64,000 nt of DNA, taken from Coriolopsis trogii (taxonomy: Eukaryota > Basidiomycota > Agaricomycetes > Polyporales > Polyporaceae). Each line of letters begins with the position of its first letter. Within the stretch, counting starts at the first letter, position 1. The stretch spans positions 2,108,001-2,172,000 of the forward strand of contig JAHYIO010000001.1 in assembly GCA_020543525.1 (NCBI GenBank), given 5' to 3'. Position numbers and translations under genes: made by a program. The notes beneath the pieces are model-generated. The model was not told the origin of the DNA. It ran no database searches and saw nothing but the letters and a program-made list of their open reading frames with translations. Positions 25,701 to 36,362 of this stretch are shown here, one piece after another.

Positions 25701-25794
25701 CCTTCCCGAACCGCCTCGGCTGTCCACGTACCAGCCTGCGCCTCTGCCGCCGTCGTTGGCAGGTACGAGAGACAGCTCTATTGGACACGCGTGA
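22723..25794 (+). CDS. Serine/proline-rich protein of unknown function
   Basis: I do not recognise this protein. It starts MEGTGRKQTRSKSFLSRKTS and has one compact region at about residues 55-110 (PDPLNELPTWYHREVEVATA, then VQFRLKYPIHNPAGPRWYRN) that looks structured. Nearly all the rest is Ser/Pro/Arg-rich low complexity with many SP/TP sites, basic patches (KRGSVLGRLVKRFSVMRK) and charged runs. Two introns are needed: one near 23349-23397 and one at 23637-23689. The second changes reading frame and has a good CTGAC branch point 13-17 nt before its acceptor. Length is about 985 residues. The composition and basic/SP motifs suggest a phosphorylated scaffold or cortical protein, but this is only inference. 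It is divergent to ADE5,7. Confidence 0.75.
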
Positions 25795-26520
25795 CGAACT
25801 CGACGACGTACTGCAATGAACATGACGGAACTTGTGATACCCTACAGACCTCGCACGTTGCGTGACACGCCGTACATAGTACTTACCACCGTTCTACAGA
25901 CAGACAGACACTCGGCTCGTACACATTGATTAGACTACTGCTACTCGCACCTTCCATGCTGATACTTGCTCTCTTTCTCATGTCATCTTCGTGGTCTCCG
26001 GGCACGGGCATATTGGCGCGAATCCTCCCCTTTGAGTAGTATTTCTTCATTGCACCCACACTTGCTCCACGCCACCTGTTTATGATTTATCTGATTCTCC
26101 TCTCCCCCAAACACATCTCAACGTCATCTTTAATCTTATACGGACTATTGCTGTCATCTGTGTACCACTGAATTTGTTGACATTCGTACTAATCTTGGAT
26201 CAAACTTTCGAAGCCTCGACGTGCGATGCGGTGCATTGAACTTCAATTCCAACGCACTGCTGCTACTGTTTATCGTAGACTACATGCATGAGAAAGAGAC
26301 AGATCGAGCGAAAAGGAATACGAGTCAAATGTACATGCGGGGATATGATACATATGCGGCTCGAGCCGATACATCACTGGGCCAATGAGCTACGAGACCA
26401 TGCGACAGCAACATATATGAAGTGGAGGATGGAAGGAGAAAAACTAAACTATGCGGGATCTGGGGACAATGTCACACAACATGGCACGCACCGCCAGCGA
26501 CGTCGACCCATGCCTCACCG
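25795..26520. other. Convergent 3' region
   Basis: 726 nt of AT-richer sequence between two convergent unknown genes. No coding or RNA feature recognised. Confidence 0.4.
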
Positions 26521-29500
26521 TCACCTCTCTCGCCCGTACTCGGTGTAGTCGAGCGGGAACTGGGGTTTCGGATAGTCGTCCCACTGCCTGTCCGAGTCGA
26601 GGAAGCGGCGGAGACGTGCGACCTGCGAGGAGAGGTACATCACGATGATCTGCATCTCGATGTCGAGCTTGAGCCGGAGGATCTCCTCGCACGTCTTGAG
26701 CGCCTGCGTGCGTGTGGAGACGAACATGTTGCCCTCGAAGCCGAGCTGCTTGAGCGCGTCGATGAGCTCGCTGAACTCCGAGCACCACGCGAGGACGCCG
26801 AGCTGGAGTAGGAGAGGGGAAAGGACGAGTCAGTCTCTGTGTGCGAAAGACGGTGAATGGACGCGCGAACGCACTTGACCGAACTGCTTGAAGCGAGCGT
26901 ATAGCACGTTTGGTGCGCTCTTCAGCGCGAAATCAAAGGCCTCGTTCTGTTCGATGACGCCAGGTTGTGGCACGTAGTTGTCTGTTGTCGGCTGCGGTTG
27001 GGGCTGGTGACGCGATCTGTCAAAACGAGGCCCTCGTGGCATGGAAGAGACACTCACCTCAGGTCGTGGGGGAGGATCCTTGAACCACTCGTATCCGGAA
27101 TAATCGACCTCGCCTCCCCAGTCGACGGTGTCTGCCTGCTTATGATAGAGATCCATGTTGGAAGGGGGGATGTGTAAGACTTGCTTCACAAACGATAAGA
27201 GATAGGGTGGCGGTTGGAAGTTGACGGCTTCCGAGCGTTCGTGAGCTTTGGGGTCAGGGATGAAGATAGAATAAGGTGTATCTGCCTGGGATGTCTCCGG
27301 ATCGGGCAAAGTCGACAGCGGATTTTCTGATCACGTAGATGTCAGACAACATAGTCAAACAAACAGTTCCCGAACATACCAAGGGAGATGGGAGTGAGGG
27401 ACGGAGTCTGATCAAAGGTCTCCGACGAGACGAGGAACACGTTCAGTGATGTGTTCTAATCCGATGATCAGCGAGAATGGTCATCATGAGAGTGTGGCGC
27501 CTACTAACCCTTATGGTATCCTCACTGTCTCGCTCCTGGGTATAGCTCACAACCGAGTGTAAACTCTGACGATTGTCAACGTACGAGCGACGGTAGACCA
27601 CGGAGAGATGGTTGACAGAGGAGGTAGGGCGAGAGCCAACGACGTCGGTAGGTGCAAGGAAGGATAGCCGTTGATTAGGGCTATAGAGGGTTACGGAGGA
27701 TGTAGTCGACTGCGGTGTCTGAGGAGCAGTGGTGAACTCGAACTCTATCTGGGCCTTACGTGAGTTTGATCGACGATGGGCAGTGGGTATCAATGCATAC
27801 CTGTGGACCTCGGAGATAATAGCTATCCGGCCGTAGAGAGCGAGGTACAATATAAAGCGGCGGAGAGGGCGGTGGTGGTATGGGTAACGGGGCGGGACTG
27901 CTATTGGGAGGAACCTCGACGTTCGCGACGTTGCGGGACAACCAAGAAGGAGATGGTGCTGTGCTGCCAAAAAGTGAGATACCCTCGATGGCAGAGGCAG
28001 GTGCCGAAGCAGTCAGAGTTCGAGGATCGACGAACTCGAACTGAGGTAGACGGAGTTGGATCGAAGTAGAAGGAAGACGAGGACTGGCTTCTGAAACCTC
28101 GATGCGGGGAGGGGTGGGATGTCCGATGATAGGATCGGGGTCAGCCTGAGTGGGGACAGGAACTACTGCAGCAGACTGATCTTCGTCGAGGATCGAAGAG
28201 AAGTCAAGTTGCTCAAATACTAGTTCTGGCAGCTGATGACTGTCGACGGACCGAGGGGATGTGTTTGGTGTAGTACCAGAAGTTTCTTCGGTGGGTACTA
28301 TCTGACACACTTGAGGCGCGTGCCTGCGAGCGCCTGTAAATATCGAGGCTTTGCTGAGGGTCCGGAAACGCTTCAACGATGAGGTAAGCGACTTTGCGCG
28401 AGAGAGACGGCGGGCTGTCGAAGGTGCAAGGGGAAGATTGTCGTGTGGTTCGGTGACCGTTTGTTCTACAGCTCGTACGACTAGGGGAGGTTCTTCGACG
28501 GGCTCCTCGTCCTTACGGAAAGGCGGCTCGGTGTCGAGGAGAAGGGCGGAAAGAGGAAGTGGTGGGGTTTCAGGTGGACTGGATGCGCCGCTCGAGGAAT
28601 CAAAAGAGGGTCTCCTAAGAGCAACAGCCAGGCGATTGTCCTGAGTGGTTTCTGAGCCGGCGTTGGTGATATCTCTGAGCCGTGAACGAGTGATGACTTC
28701 GCGCGACTTCTTAATGGAACTCCGGGATAATGTCCTCAAACGAGAGATGGACGACTTGGAACGCGAGAGAAGTGAATGGCGGTACGCCCGTTGGTAGTCT
28801 GTAAAGAGTGGTTTACGATTGTCCCTCGGTCTTGCGGCAGAGATGTGTACTCACCGAAGACAGGCGCGAAGTGCGCGGGATCAGCAGGACAAAGAGAGAG
28901 ACGTAGCTCGTCGTACGTGATCTCCTCAAAGTCCTCTTCCGTTGACTCGGATGTGGGCGCGAGTGCGTCGGGGGGTGCGCCTGGCTCGTGAAGAATGAGC
29001 GCGAGTCCCTGCTCCGGTGGCGGGCGGTCAGTAGGGGCGTCGGCGAGGGGGGAGAGCTGAGCCGAGACACGCAGGTCGCCTTGACGGCTGTGAGCGAGTC
29101 TCGACTGGGAGAGATGCGTGGATGGATGCGTGGCGACTCACAAGTCCTCAATCGCGGACTTGGTGGGGGCAGAGCTTGTCGGCTTGGAGTAGAAGAGGGC
29201 CCAGCGTATGAACAGAACGTGGCAGCCTCCTGGACCCGGCGAGCCTTCACACCTTCAGATAGCGAGCAGATGGTCAACCGAAGTCAGATCGCGGCTGGTG
29301 GCCCTGCGCTACACAACAGTCCTCTCCTCCGACTCACCCTGCCTCGAGGCCACAGGCGCCCCGCTTCGTCTTCCGGCACGCGCACTCCCCTGCTTGCTCC
29401 CAATCCACCATCCTCTCCTCCTCTCCCTGCTCGTCATCTCCCTGCGCCCGACTGCCACTCGCCGTCTTCACTCTTCGCCGCCTCACTACGCACGACAGGG

Positions 29501-29597
29501 CCAAGGCACAGCCGGAACACTCTGCATTGCCGACCACACCGCTGCCGTTCTCATGCCTCTCGGATTTCGGTCCTTCACTCGCGTTCTCTCCATGCAT
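26521..29597 (-). CDS. Unknown multi-exon protein
   Basis: Not recognised. The stop at 26521 follows FPLDYTEYGRER. The C-terminal ~95 residues (LGVLAWCSEFSELIDALKQL, then LKTCEEILRLKLDIEMQIIV) look helical and are the most protein-like part. Upstream exons give PYSIFIPDPKAHERSEAVNF, a beta-rich segment NPLSTLPDPE, and a large Ser/Pro-rich exon (27756-28800) with RSKSSISRLRTLSRSSIKKS. Further upstream I can join FEEITYDELRLSLCPADP (28880-28960) and SAPTKSAIEDF to RQGDLRVSAQLSPLADAP through a 54-nt intron near 29085-29140. The 5' end is uncertain: an ATG at 29597 opens a frame that splices in phase (donor near 29336), but that first exon is compositionally odd. At least seven introns. No function is proposed. 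Confidence 0.6.
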
Positions 29598-30299
29598 GAG
29601 GTGGATGCGCCCCCATAAACATGTGCTAATTCAGTTAGGTCATTCCCAACGGACCTCGGGCTGCGCTCTGGTCATACTCCCCGACCAGGCCTTTGACACG
29701 ACCGTCCTTGACGTCTGGACCCCGATCGCACACGCAACACCCCGGTCAGCACATACCTAGTATGAAGTCACTGGGTTCACGAGCAGGCGTCGATATACTT
29801 GGATGGAGCGGAACATGCTAGGCTCGAGCATTTCTCTGTCTGGCATCGACAGCATACTTTCACCCCCGGAGATTGGATTGCATCCTGGGTCCCTCTTTTT
29901 CTGCTCGTCCTTCTGGAGCGTCCAAGTCGAACGTATATGCTCTTCGGAGAGCCGTCAACGCGGTATCCGTCGAACGTTTATACCCTCTGTGGTAGGTACG
30001 ATCGGACACGCCGTTTGTGCGTGTCCTCAATCACAAGCACCCGTGGTCGCATGAATGTCGCCCCCTTCCTGCAGGGCCGGGGACAGGTCTTAACCGATAA
30101 GGTTTCAAGATCTGCGACTGTGCTGGGTACCCCGTTCATACAATTGATACAATATACATGTGCGAAGGCGGACACAGTCAAAACAACATATTACAGCAAT
30201 CCGTGACAGAGCAAGCAAGCAAAGCAGGAACGAGGCACATGAAATTGAAGACACATACTTACCGAGCGTATTTCCCGAAATGCACGTCATCTCGGTCTA
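29598..30299. other. Intergenic gap
   Basis: 702 nt upstream of the unknown - strand gene and downstream of the Lnt-like gene. Open frames here are short, and none shows a recognisable domain, signal peptide or splice logic. Confidence 0.4.
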
Positions 30300-32145
30300 T
30301 CAATCCAACAGCCGCTGTTCTTCACCTCTTCTCTCCCGCTGACCCATTCTCCGCACCACTTCCACCGCACCCTCAATCATCTTCGGCAGCGCCCCGCTCC
30401 CATGTTTACGACGAAACACGGTCACGACACCGCCCGCAATTCCTCCGGCCGCCATAGCAGCCCAGACAACGGCCAAAACTGTCACGGTGCCCTCTCGCGC
30501 AAAGAACGTGGCACGCCGGTCGAACGGCCACGGAACGCTGACCGTCTGCGCCCACGAACCGGGCCCAACCTGCCTGAACGCATGCATCCCGCGCCCAGCG
30601 ATGCCGCTGACGCCGCCCTCGCCTCCGTCACACCACAAGACCATGCTGCCCGTCTCCTCGGCGCGTGCCTTGGCCTGTTCCCACATCGCGAGGCCGATGC
30701 TCGTGTGCCACGTCCGCGCTGGGGCCAGGATGAGCGCGGGACGCGAGGGGAGCCCCGCAAACGACGCTGTGGTGGAGAAGTCCAGACAGATTGAGGCGGT
30801 GATGTCTATGGGCCGCGTGTGGTTGGGAGCGGGGGCCCATTTGGGCGCGGTGTAGGACTTTGGATGCGAGAGCTGCATGGTGAAGATGGACGGTTTCTCG
30901 TTTGCCGGTGTCATGGAGAACGACTCGGCGACTGGACGTGCGGAAGCGTCAGGTAATGCCAACGTATGAGCGCATAGGAGGCCACTCACTCGGCACGAGG
31001 TGTCGCTTGTAATACTCGTATACTACGCCTTCCCATCCCAATAGGACTAGTCCGTTGCGCCTCATCCCGGCCTTCCACACGCCATCCTCCGAATCGGAAT
31101 GGATCAACTCCTCAAAGCCAATAGCATAGTACGTCCCGTTGGCGATCTCGGGACGGATACTGGCGAAGGCCTCGTCTTTCTCGTCACGCGAATCGAAGCG
31201 CACGGCGCTCTCCGGCCAAAGAATGAGCTTCGCCTGGCTCTGCAGCGCCTTCGACTCCGAGACGTAGTCCTTCAGACTCGGTGGACCAGTCGGCCGACCA
31301 TTCCTCTGTGGGTATGGCAAAGCGCACGCAACACCGAAGGGCGTCACATCCGGCGCCGACAAAGGTGGAGGTATATCCGAGACGACATACGAAGGCGCCG
31401 CCAGTGCCAGAAGAAGACCGGTGAGAAGGAGGGTCGGCCGAGTCTTCTTGGAAGACCCCGGAGAAGAGGGCAGGATGCCATCATGGGGAGGTAAGTCGTC
31501 GTCTTCAGAGACCGAGATAAGGCTTGGATACGCGACAACGAGGTCGTCGTCCTCATCGGCCGAGCCCATCATCCATACCCCCAGCGCGTCGGCGAGGACG
31601 ACGGCCCAAGCAGCGACGACCCAGTTGATCGCGACCTGTCCCCCCATCGGTCGGAGCCATGCGTACCCTCCGAGCTGGACGACGGGGCTCCAGGTCGCGA
31701 GCTGGCCGATCGGGCTGCAGTATTCCACCGCCGCCCACGCGGTCGCCCAGACGGCGGGGAAGACGGTGGCATGGGCCCAGCTTGTGCGCACGGCGCGCTC
31801 CGCGTAGAAGCCCGTTACGAGTGCAGCGCCGGCAATTGTAGTGGTCACGGCGGATATGCATGCGAGGGAGATGAGAGACACGAAGGGCGTACCAGAGAGG
31901 GCGTGGAGGGATGATCCGGCGTGGACGAGGGCGATCGCGATGGATACTAGGCCGACTTGCGACAACGCCCCCCTCCAATCGCGACGGGGTACCACAGTAA
32001 ACGCGTGCAATCGGAGTAGTGTCACAAGGAAAACAAGGGGAACCAAGGATGGCGTCGGTGAGAGGGCTCCTAGAGCGAGCACCGGTGCAAGAGTGAGGTA
32101 GACTGTCGACCTATGCCTGAATGGCAATCTAGCTAGCTGAGCCAT
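30300..32145 (-). CDS. Apolipoprotein N-acyltransferase-like membrane protein (nitrilase-fold domain)
   Basis: Two exons (30990-32145 and 30300-30931, 58-nt intron) give 595 residues. The N-terminal ~200 residues hold several hydrophobic helices (LTLAPVLALGALSPTPSLVP, PLVFLVTLLRLHAF, then GQVAINWVVAAWAVVLADAL), and a helix follows an acidic loop (TLLLTGLLLALAAP). The rest is a carbon-nitrogen hydrolase domain. Its Glu-Lys-Cys triad is visible as Glu in LILWPESAVRFDSR, Lys in YEYYKRHLVP, and Cys in ASICLDFSTT. A final hydrophobic helix (VTVLAVVWAAMAAGGIAGGV) precedes a basic tail. This is the layout of bacterial Lnt, which N-acylates lipoproteins. Fungi have no bacterial-type lipoproteins, so the substrate is unclear. 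Homologues occur in other fungi, so recent transfer is not implied; the gene is spliced like its neighbours. Confidence 0.82.
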
Positions 32146-33186
32146 TCGAAAGGGTGAAATACCTGGTTGGAGTACAGATGAGGGAGAGATGCAAAGATAC
32201 GTCTTTTGGCTGTTTCAGTACCGCTTCGCGTACAGGCCTCCTGAATACTTGGATCCCAGTTAACTGACTGCTGCGGTAAGTCGCCCTCGGATTGTTGCGC
32301 AGTCCTTTGATGCAAGGGCTCTAACTGCGTCGCTGCGTATTCAGTGGCCACAGAGCCAACAAAAAGCATATGGAACACTATGCGTGAAGGTGAAACTTTC
32401 GGAAAGTGGAGAGTACAAGTAGACTCGTAGTAGCGCTAGCAATCATTGAATCAAGACGCGCGTGTGCGACAGCCGTCCCCTCATCGGACGCACAGAGACG
32501 CACAGGCGCACATGGACTGATACCGACGGGCGCTTGTTCATCTACCGACGTCACTGCGCAAGGACTCTGCAGCCTCTGCTGCGCCAGGACAGCCGGTTTG
32601 TATCCTGTTTTGACCTACAGCCTGGTACCGGGAGCACATTCAGGTGCGTCTCGATGCGGACTTTTGTCTTACAATGCCTCTAGCTGGTCCACCGAACATT
32701 CACCAAACTCAATCCGTGTGCATGCTTACAGGTTCCTTCATCACCGAGGGGAATCACCAGGCAATTCGAGGGCTTTTTTCGCACTCGTCCTACTGCGGAC
32801 GTCACGCTAATGGCACCGGCTTCATTGTCGCTAAACGCTGTGGTAGTGTACAGCCCGTAACTGCCACGTACAGACGAGCAACAGTCGGGCATAGAAGAAG
32901 GTAGCCTCTTTGTCTTACATGCCCGATGATTGCTGAGACCGCAGCGATTTGTTCTGTCTCCATACATAATTCATTGTCAGCGCGTTTCTCCTACGCTCCG
33001 AGAACACTCGGAATCACATCACAGCTTCAGCGGTACCAGAAATGCGGCATCCATGGATTATCGCCCTAACACCATCATGACAAGGTATAAAAGTAGAGGC
33101 ATGGTTCAGCGAATCCTCAGCCAGAGCAACCCCGCTTCAGCTGCCTCACCACTACACACGCACAAAGCTTTCCTCCCAAGATCGCC
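32146..33186. other. Long intergenic region with a TATA box near its right end
   Basis: 1041 nt without a supportable gene. Several frames of 70-130 codons exist but lack recognisable features. The right end is the promoter of the small secreted peptide gene. Confidence 0.4.
33086..33092 (+). promoter_or_regulatory. TATA box of the small secreted peptide gene
   Basis: TATAAAA lies 95-101 nt upstream of the ATG at 33187. A clear TATA box is uncommon in this window and fits a highly or conditionally expressed gene. Confidence 0.65.
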
Positions 33187-33484
33187 ATGCAGTTCAAGGT
33201 CCTCGCCCTCTTCACTGCGCTCGCCGCCGTCGTGGCCGCGTCGCCGACTGAGCAGAAGCGCGACTGCGTACGTCCCGTCCTCACCACCAGCTTGGCTGTC
33301 TAGTGCACTGATGCGATGCTTTTCTGCAGCCTGTCACCGTGTTCTTCCCTGACCCGTGCCCGGCGGGTCTCCGCGCCTGTAACTCGGCAGGCTCGATTAC
33401 TCTGTGCTGCACGGTAGGTACCCGGAACGGGGCGGGCGGGAACGGTAGCTGACTGACTGACTTGCTTTGTAGAGCTGCACGTAA
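33187..33484 (+). CDS. Small secreted cysteine-rich peptide with a Kex2-type site
   Basis: Three exons (33187-33267, 33330-33413, 33473-33484) give a 58-residue precursor; both introns are phase 0 with GT/AG ends. Residues 1-19 (MQFKVLALFTALAAVVAAS) are a textbook signal peptide. Lys-Arg at 24-25 (EQKRDC) would be a Kex2 cleavage site, leaving a peptide of about 33 residues. All six cysteines (27, 37, 44, 53, 54 and 57) fall in that mature part, including a Cys-Cys doublet, which suggests three disulphides. I do not recognise the family. It is too short and spaced wrongly for a hydrophobin, which has eight Cys. The last exon codes only Ser-Cys-Thr. A TATA box lies upstream. The role could be a signalling or antimicrobial peptide or an effector; nothing in the sequence decides. 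Confidence 0.72.
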
Positions 33485-34244
33485 AATCGAAGTCACAACT
33501 ACCGCGAACTGGCATTGCAATTGAGTTGTACACTTGCCCGATTCCAGATGTATCGCAGTACATAGTAGTGGTCCAGATCAAAGTTGGATTGGAGTGTCGT
33601 CCGTCTTTCGAACGAGTCTCATGCCGAGCCAGATTAATGTGTGCCTGGGAGGGAAATCACCTACTGTTCGGACACAAAGAAAGATCAGTATCTCTATAAC
33701 GGGTTATTCAGATTTCATGGATGCACTACAGACCAACCTCTCCCGGACGACGCACCCGATCCTTAACCCTTCTACTATCTCTGGAATTCAATTGTATGTA
33801 TGCTCACGTCTATCCACAGACACTACATCGATGCATCGTCACCGGCACATCAAACCATCCGATCAGGGACACCGATATGACATTCTCTCTCGATCGAGCA
33901 CGTCGATAACACGTTCGTCCAACCGGAAGCTTTGTGTAGGTCGCTATGACGGTTTCGTATACGTGGACAACTCAATCCCCATCATGCCCCTGGGTCCTAC
34001 AACCATGTCATCGCTTCAGGTTCGCGAACTTGACCGGCGACCAGGAGTAATTAGACGGGTCGTACCATCGTCATTGCTCATGGTCGATGCGGTCCTTATC
34101 CTAGTAGTCCTGGTCTTAATCAATCGAATCTACTATGTCGTCCGCATATTCCATTTAGGTTTCATCATATACCGATACAGCACAGATAGTTAATACAATT
34201 GCACTTCAGCCGATAGGGTCAACACGACAAGCTTGAGGTCGCAT
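33485..34244. other. Intergenic gap containing an orphan open frame
   Basis: 760 nt between convergent small genes. A 219-codon + strand frame (33534-34193) is open but opens on a non-ATG or internal start, has no recognisable domain and ends in a hydrophobic stretch. I do not annotate it as a gene. Confidence 0.4.
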
Positions 34245-34527
34245 TCAGCACTTGCACTCGCCGGCCTTGCATTGGCAACTAGGCTCTCGATAAGGACTCG
34301 GATCTGGGGTATGATGGAGAGGGACACGTACGAGCTGCCGCAGCTGCAAGAGGAGGAACCACATCCATTCGCACTGGATTTGTTCTTGGGAGGCTCTCCG
34401 CAAGCGCAGTTGGGATAGGAGCAGTCGTTGCTCGAGGTCTGAGTGGTGCACTTGACGTCGGCGGGAGGCTACGAATGCATTGTCAGTCCAGAGGGATGTC
34501 TGCGAGAGTGCTGAGGTGACGCACCAT
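34245..34527 (-). CDS. Metallothionein
   Basis: A 57-residue, 11-cysteine protein assembled from three coding exons: 34525-34527 (the ATG alone), 34332-34468 and 34245-34278. Introns are 56 and 53 nt (34469-34524, 34279-34331). The first has a CTGAC branch point shortly before its TAG acceptor. The protein opens MPPADVKCTTQTSSNDCSYP and shows Cys-x-Cys pairs typical of metallothioneins: NCACGEP, SCSCGSSCQCKAG and a terminal CKC. There are no aromatic residues apart from one Tyr, and no signal peptide. It would bind Cu, Zn or Cd in the cytosol for detoxification or storage. No single open frame covers it, so automated callers may miss it. Metal preference cannot be told from sequence. A TATA box sits 64 nt upstream. 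Confidence 0.85.
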
Positions 34528-35286
34528 GGTGATAGAGATGGTGGTAATCCGTAAAGAGCTGAGGAGCTAGAATAGGACGAGGCCGAGCCTTCTTATACCC
34601 AGGCTTGCTTGGTCGAGATCAATCTTAATCTGATAATAGACCGAGATCTCATGCCCAGACTAGGGGGGCATAGAACAACAGCACAGGATGCCCAAGTTAG
34701 TTTGATGCGCTTATCAACCACAATTGAGACCATGGAGAGCCACGGAGCATCCTTTCCTATCCTTTCTCGCTCCCGTCGTATCACAGGATGCATATTCGCA
34801 GAATCCAGAGCCATGTGGACAGCTGACTCGTGGAACGAACCCCATCTCAACAATATTCGGCAGAGATTTGCATGGGATGCAACGGTCGGACCTCAATTCC
34901 ACGTTCCATGGCCACACTGCGCCGCTGGGCGTAATACGCATCGAGGGATGTACAGAATTCCACCCGGACGGTATTGGCATTCTTCAGGGAACATACCCGT
35001 AACAGTAGATGGTAGCTGATTGCGTGTAAATCATGTGCAGCGACCATGTAGCTCGGGTTGAGCTTGAACGCACTCCGTAGATACTAAGATAGACAAACGT
35101 GACGATTGCAGTAAGAGTCGTGAGGGGGCCCGGGATTCCGCGCCAGCGGCATCGACTCGACAGGAGACTTTCTCACGAATCGTATATGGTATCGTAGACG
35201 CCCCAAAGTCACCGTTCCCGCCACCTGTCCTCGTCAACCTATCCTCTGCTTTGCGTTTTCCCGCCCTACTCTCGCTCCTTCTTGTA
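34528..35286. promoter_or_regulatory. Divergent region between metallothionein and mS23
   Basis: 759 nt holding both promoters. Apart from the metallothionein TATA box nothing stands out; the open frames are short and featureless. Confidence 0.4.
34591..34597 (-). promoter_or_regulatory. TATA box of the metallothionein gene
   Basis: TATAAGA on the - strand, 64 nt upstream of the start codon at 34527. I looked for a metal-response core TGCRCNC just upstream and found no convincing match. Confidence 0.6.
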
Positions 35287-36200
35287 ATGGCGACTAAGCG
35301 CATTGCGAACCAAGTCCACAAACAGGCTTCCCGTCTCATCCGAGAGGGTTACTTCCAGCGCGAGCCAGCCTGGTTTCGTGCTGTCATCGACAACCCTCCC
35401 CTCCCCCTACCCCCTCGAGAGCCTCCTTCACGTACAAGATTCGATGCGGCGCTCAACGTACCCTTGACACGTCCCGCAGACAGCAAAAAGATCCAACCTC
35501 TTCAGATCAAGTATGCAGAAGATGAGGTCCGGAGACAGTTCTTCCGCGACCATCCGTTTGAAGCATTCCGGCACACAACGCTAGTAGAGGGCGCAGGGGT
35601 GGAGAGTGAACATCCTATACGTGGCGCTGCGTGGACGAGGCTGAGGCAGCGAGGGCGGAATCCTTCACCAGAAGAGTATGTGTTCACTCATCCTAGTCTA
35701 CGTCCGCTTCCGTTAACAATCGGCGAACTCGTAACAGTGCCGTCCGCTACGCTGTGAATCTATACGAGCACCACGGCCTGGACCTTTCCTCTGCCTACAA
35801 GTCCGCGGTCGCCCAGTTCCGCTCCCTCCGCTCCGAGCTGCAGATGTCCCAAAAAATTGCGCTTTTCGAAGCCGAACACCACGGTATGCAATTCGGACCC
35901 TCGCAGGTCGAGATTACGTTCGCCAAGCAGGAGAAGGCCCTCGCGAGTTCCGCAGAAGCCGCTGCCCATGATCATAGCGCGGAAGTGGAGCGGAAACGGT
36001 GGAAGGCAGTGGTCGAGCGGGACGGTCTACCAGACCAGTGGACGAAGGGGCAAGAGTACACGCGATTGTGGAAGGAGGGAGTCCGTCCGGTCTATGCTCC
36101 CGTCTTTGTCGAACCAGAAATCAAGCCGGAAGGCTTGGATACGTCCGAGCTTCCTGCAACCGGGGATTACATGAACGTCATGGAACATGTCAAAGCATAG
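35287..36200 (+). CDS. RSM25: Mitochondrial small ribosomal subunit protein mS23 (Rsm25)
   Basis: Component of the mitoribosome small subunit. The start at 35287 gives MATKRIANQVHKQASRLIRE and then QREPAWFRAVIDNPP, matching the Rsm25 opening (leader, then PAWYxVV-type block). The conserved core IQPLQIKYAEDEVRRQFFRD and HPFEAFRHTTLVEG corresponds to the family block YxEDxLRxxFYxxHPWELxRP. One intron (about 35670-35740) with a GTATGT donor is spliced to AVRYAVNLYEHHGLDLSSAY. The second exon continues to 36200. The C-terminal extension (SAYKSAVAQFRSLRSELQMS) is helical and resembles that of filamentous fungi. An upstream non-ATG extension of the frame is not used. Confidence 0.85.
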
Positions 36201-36362
36201 ATCATGAGTCCGGACGAGGCAGCACTTTCGGTCGCTTATACACTACATGATGTTAATTCAGGCGTTGCTTGCTGCACATTTCGGGGGGATATCCTAGGAC
36301 ACTCCAAGAGAACAGAAGAAACAGTCCGTAAGATTATATGGCTACATACAGTGCTATGCAAA

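Noticed and set aside
29799..30206. A 135-codon + strand frame in the intergenic gap
   Set aside because: No domain, signal peptide or splice evidence; length is within chance for this base composition.
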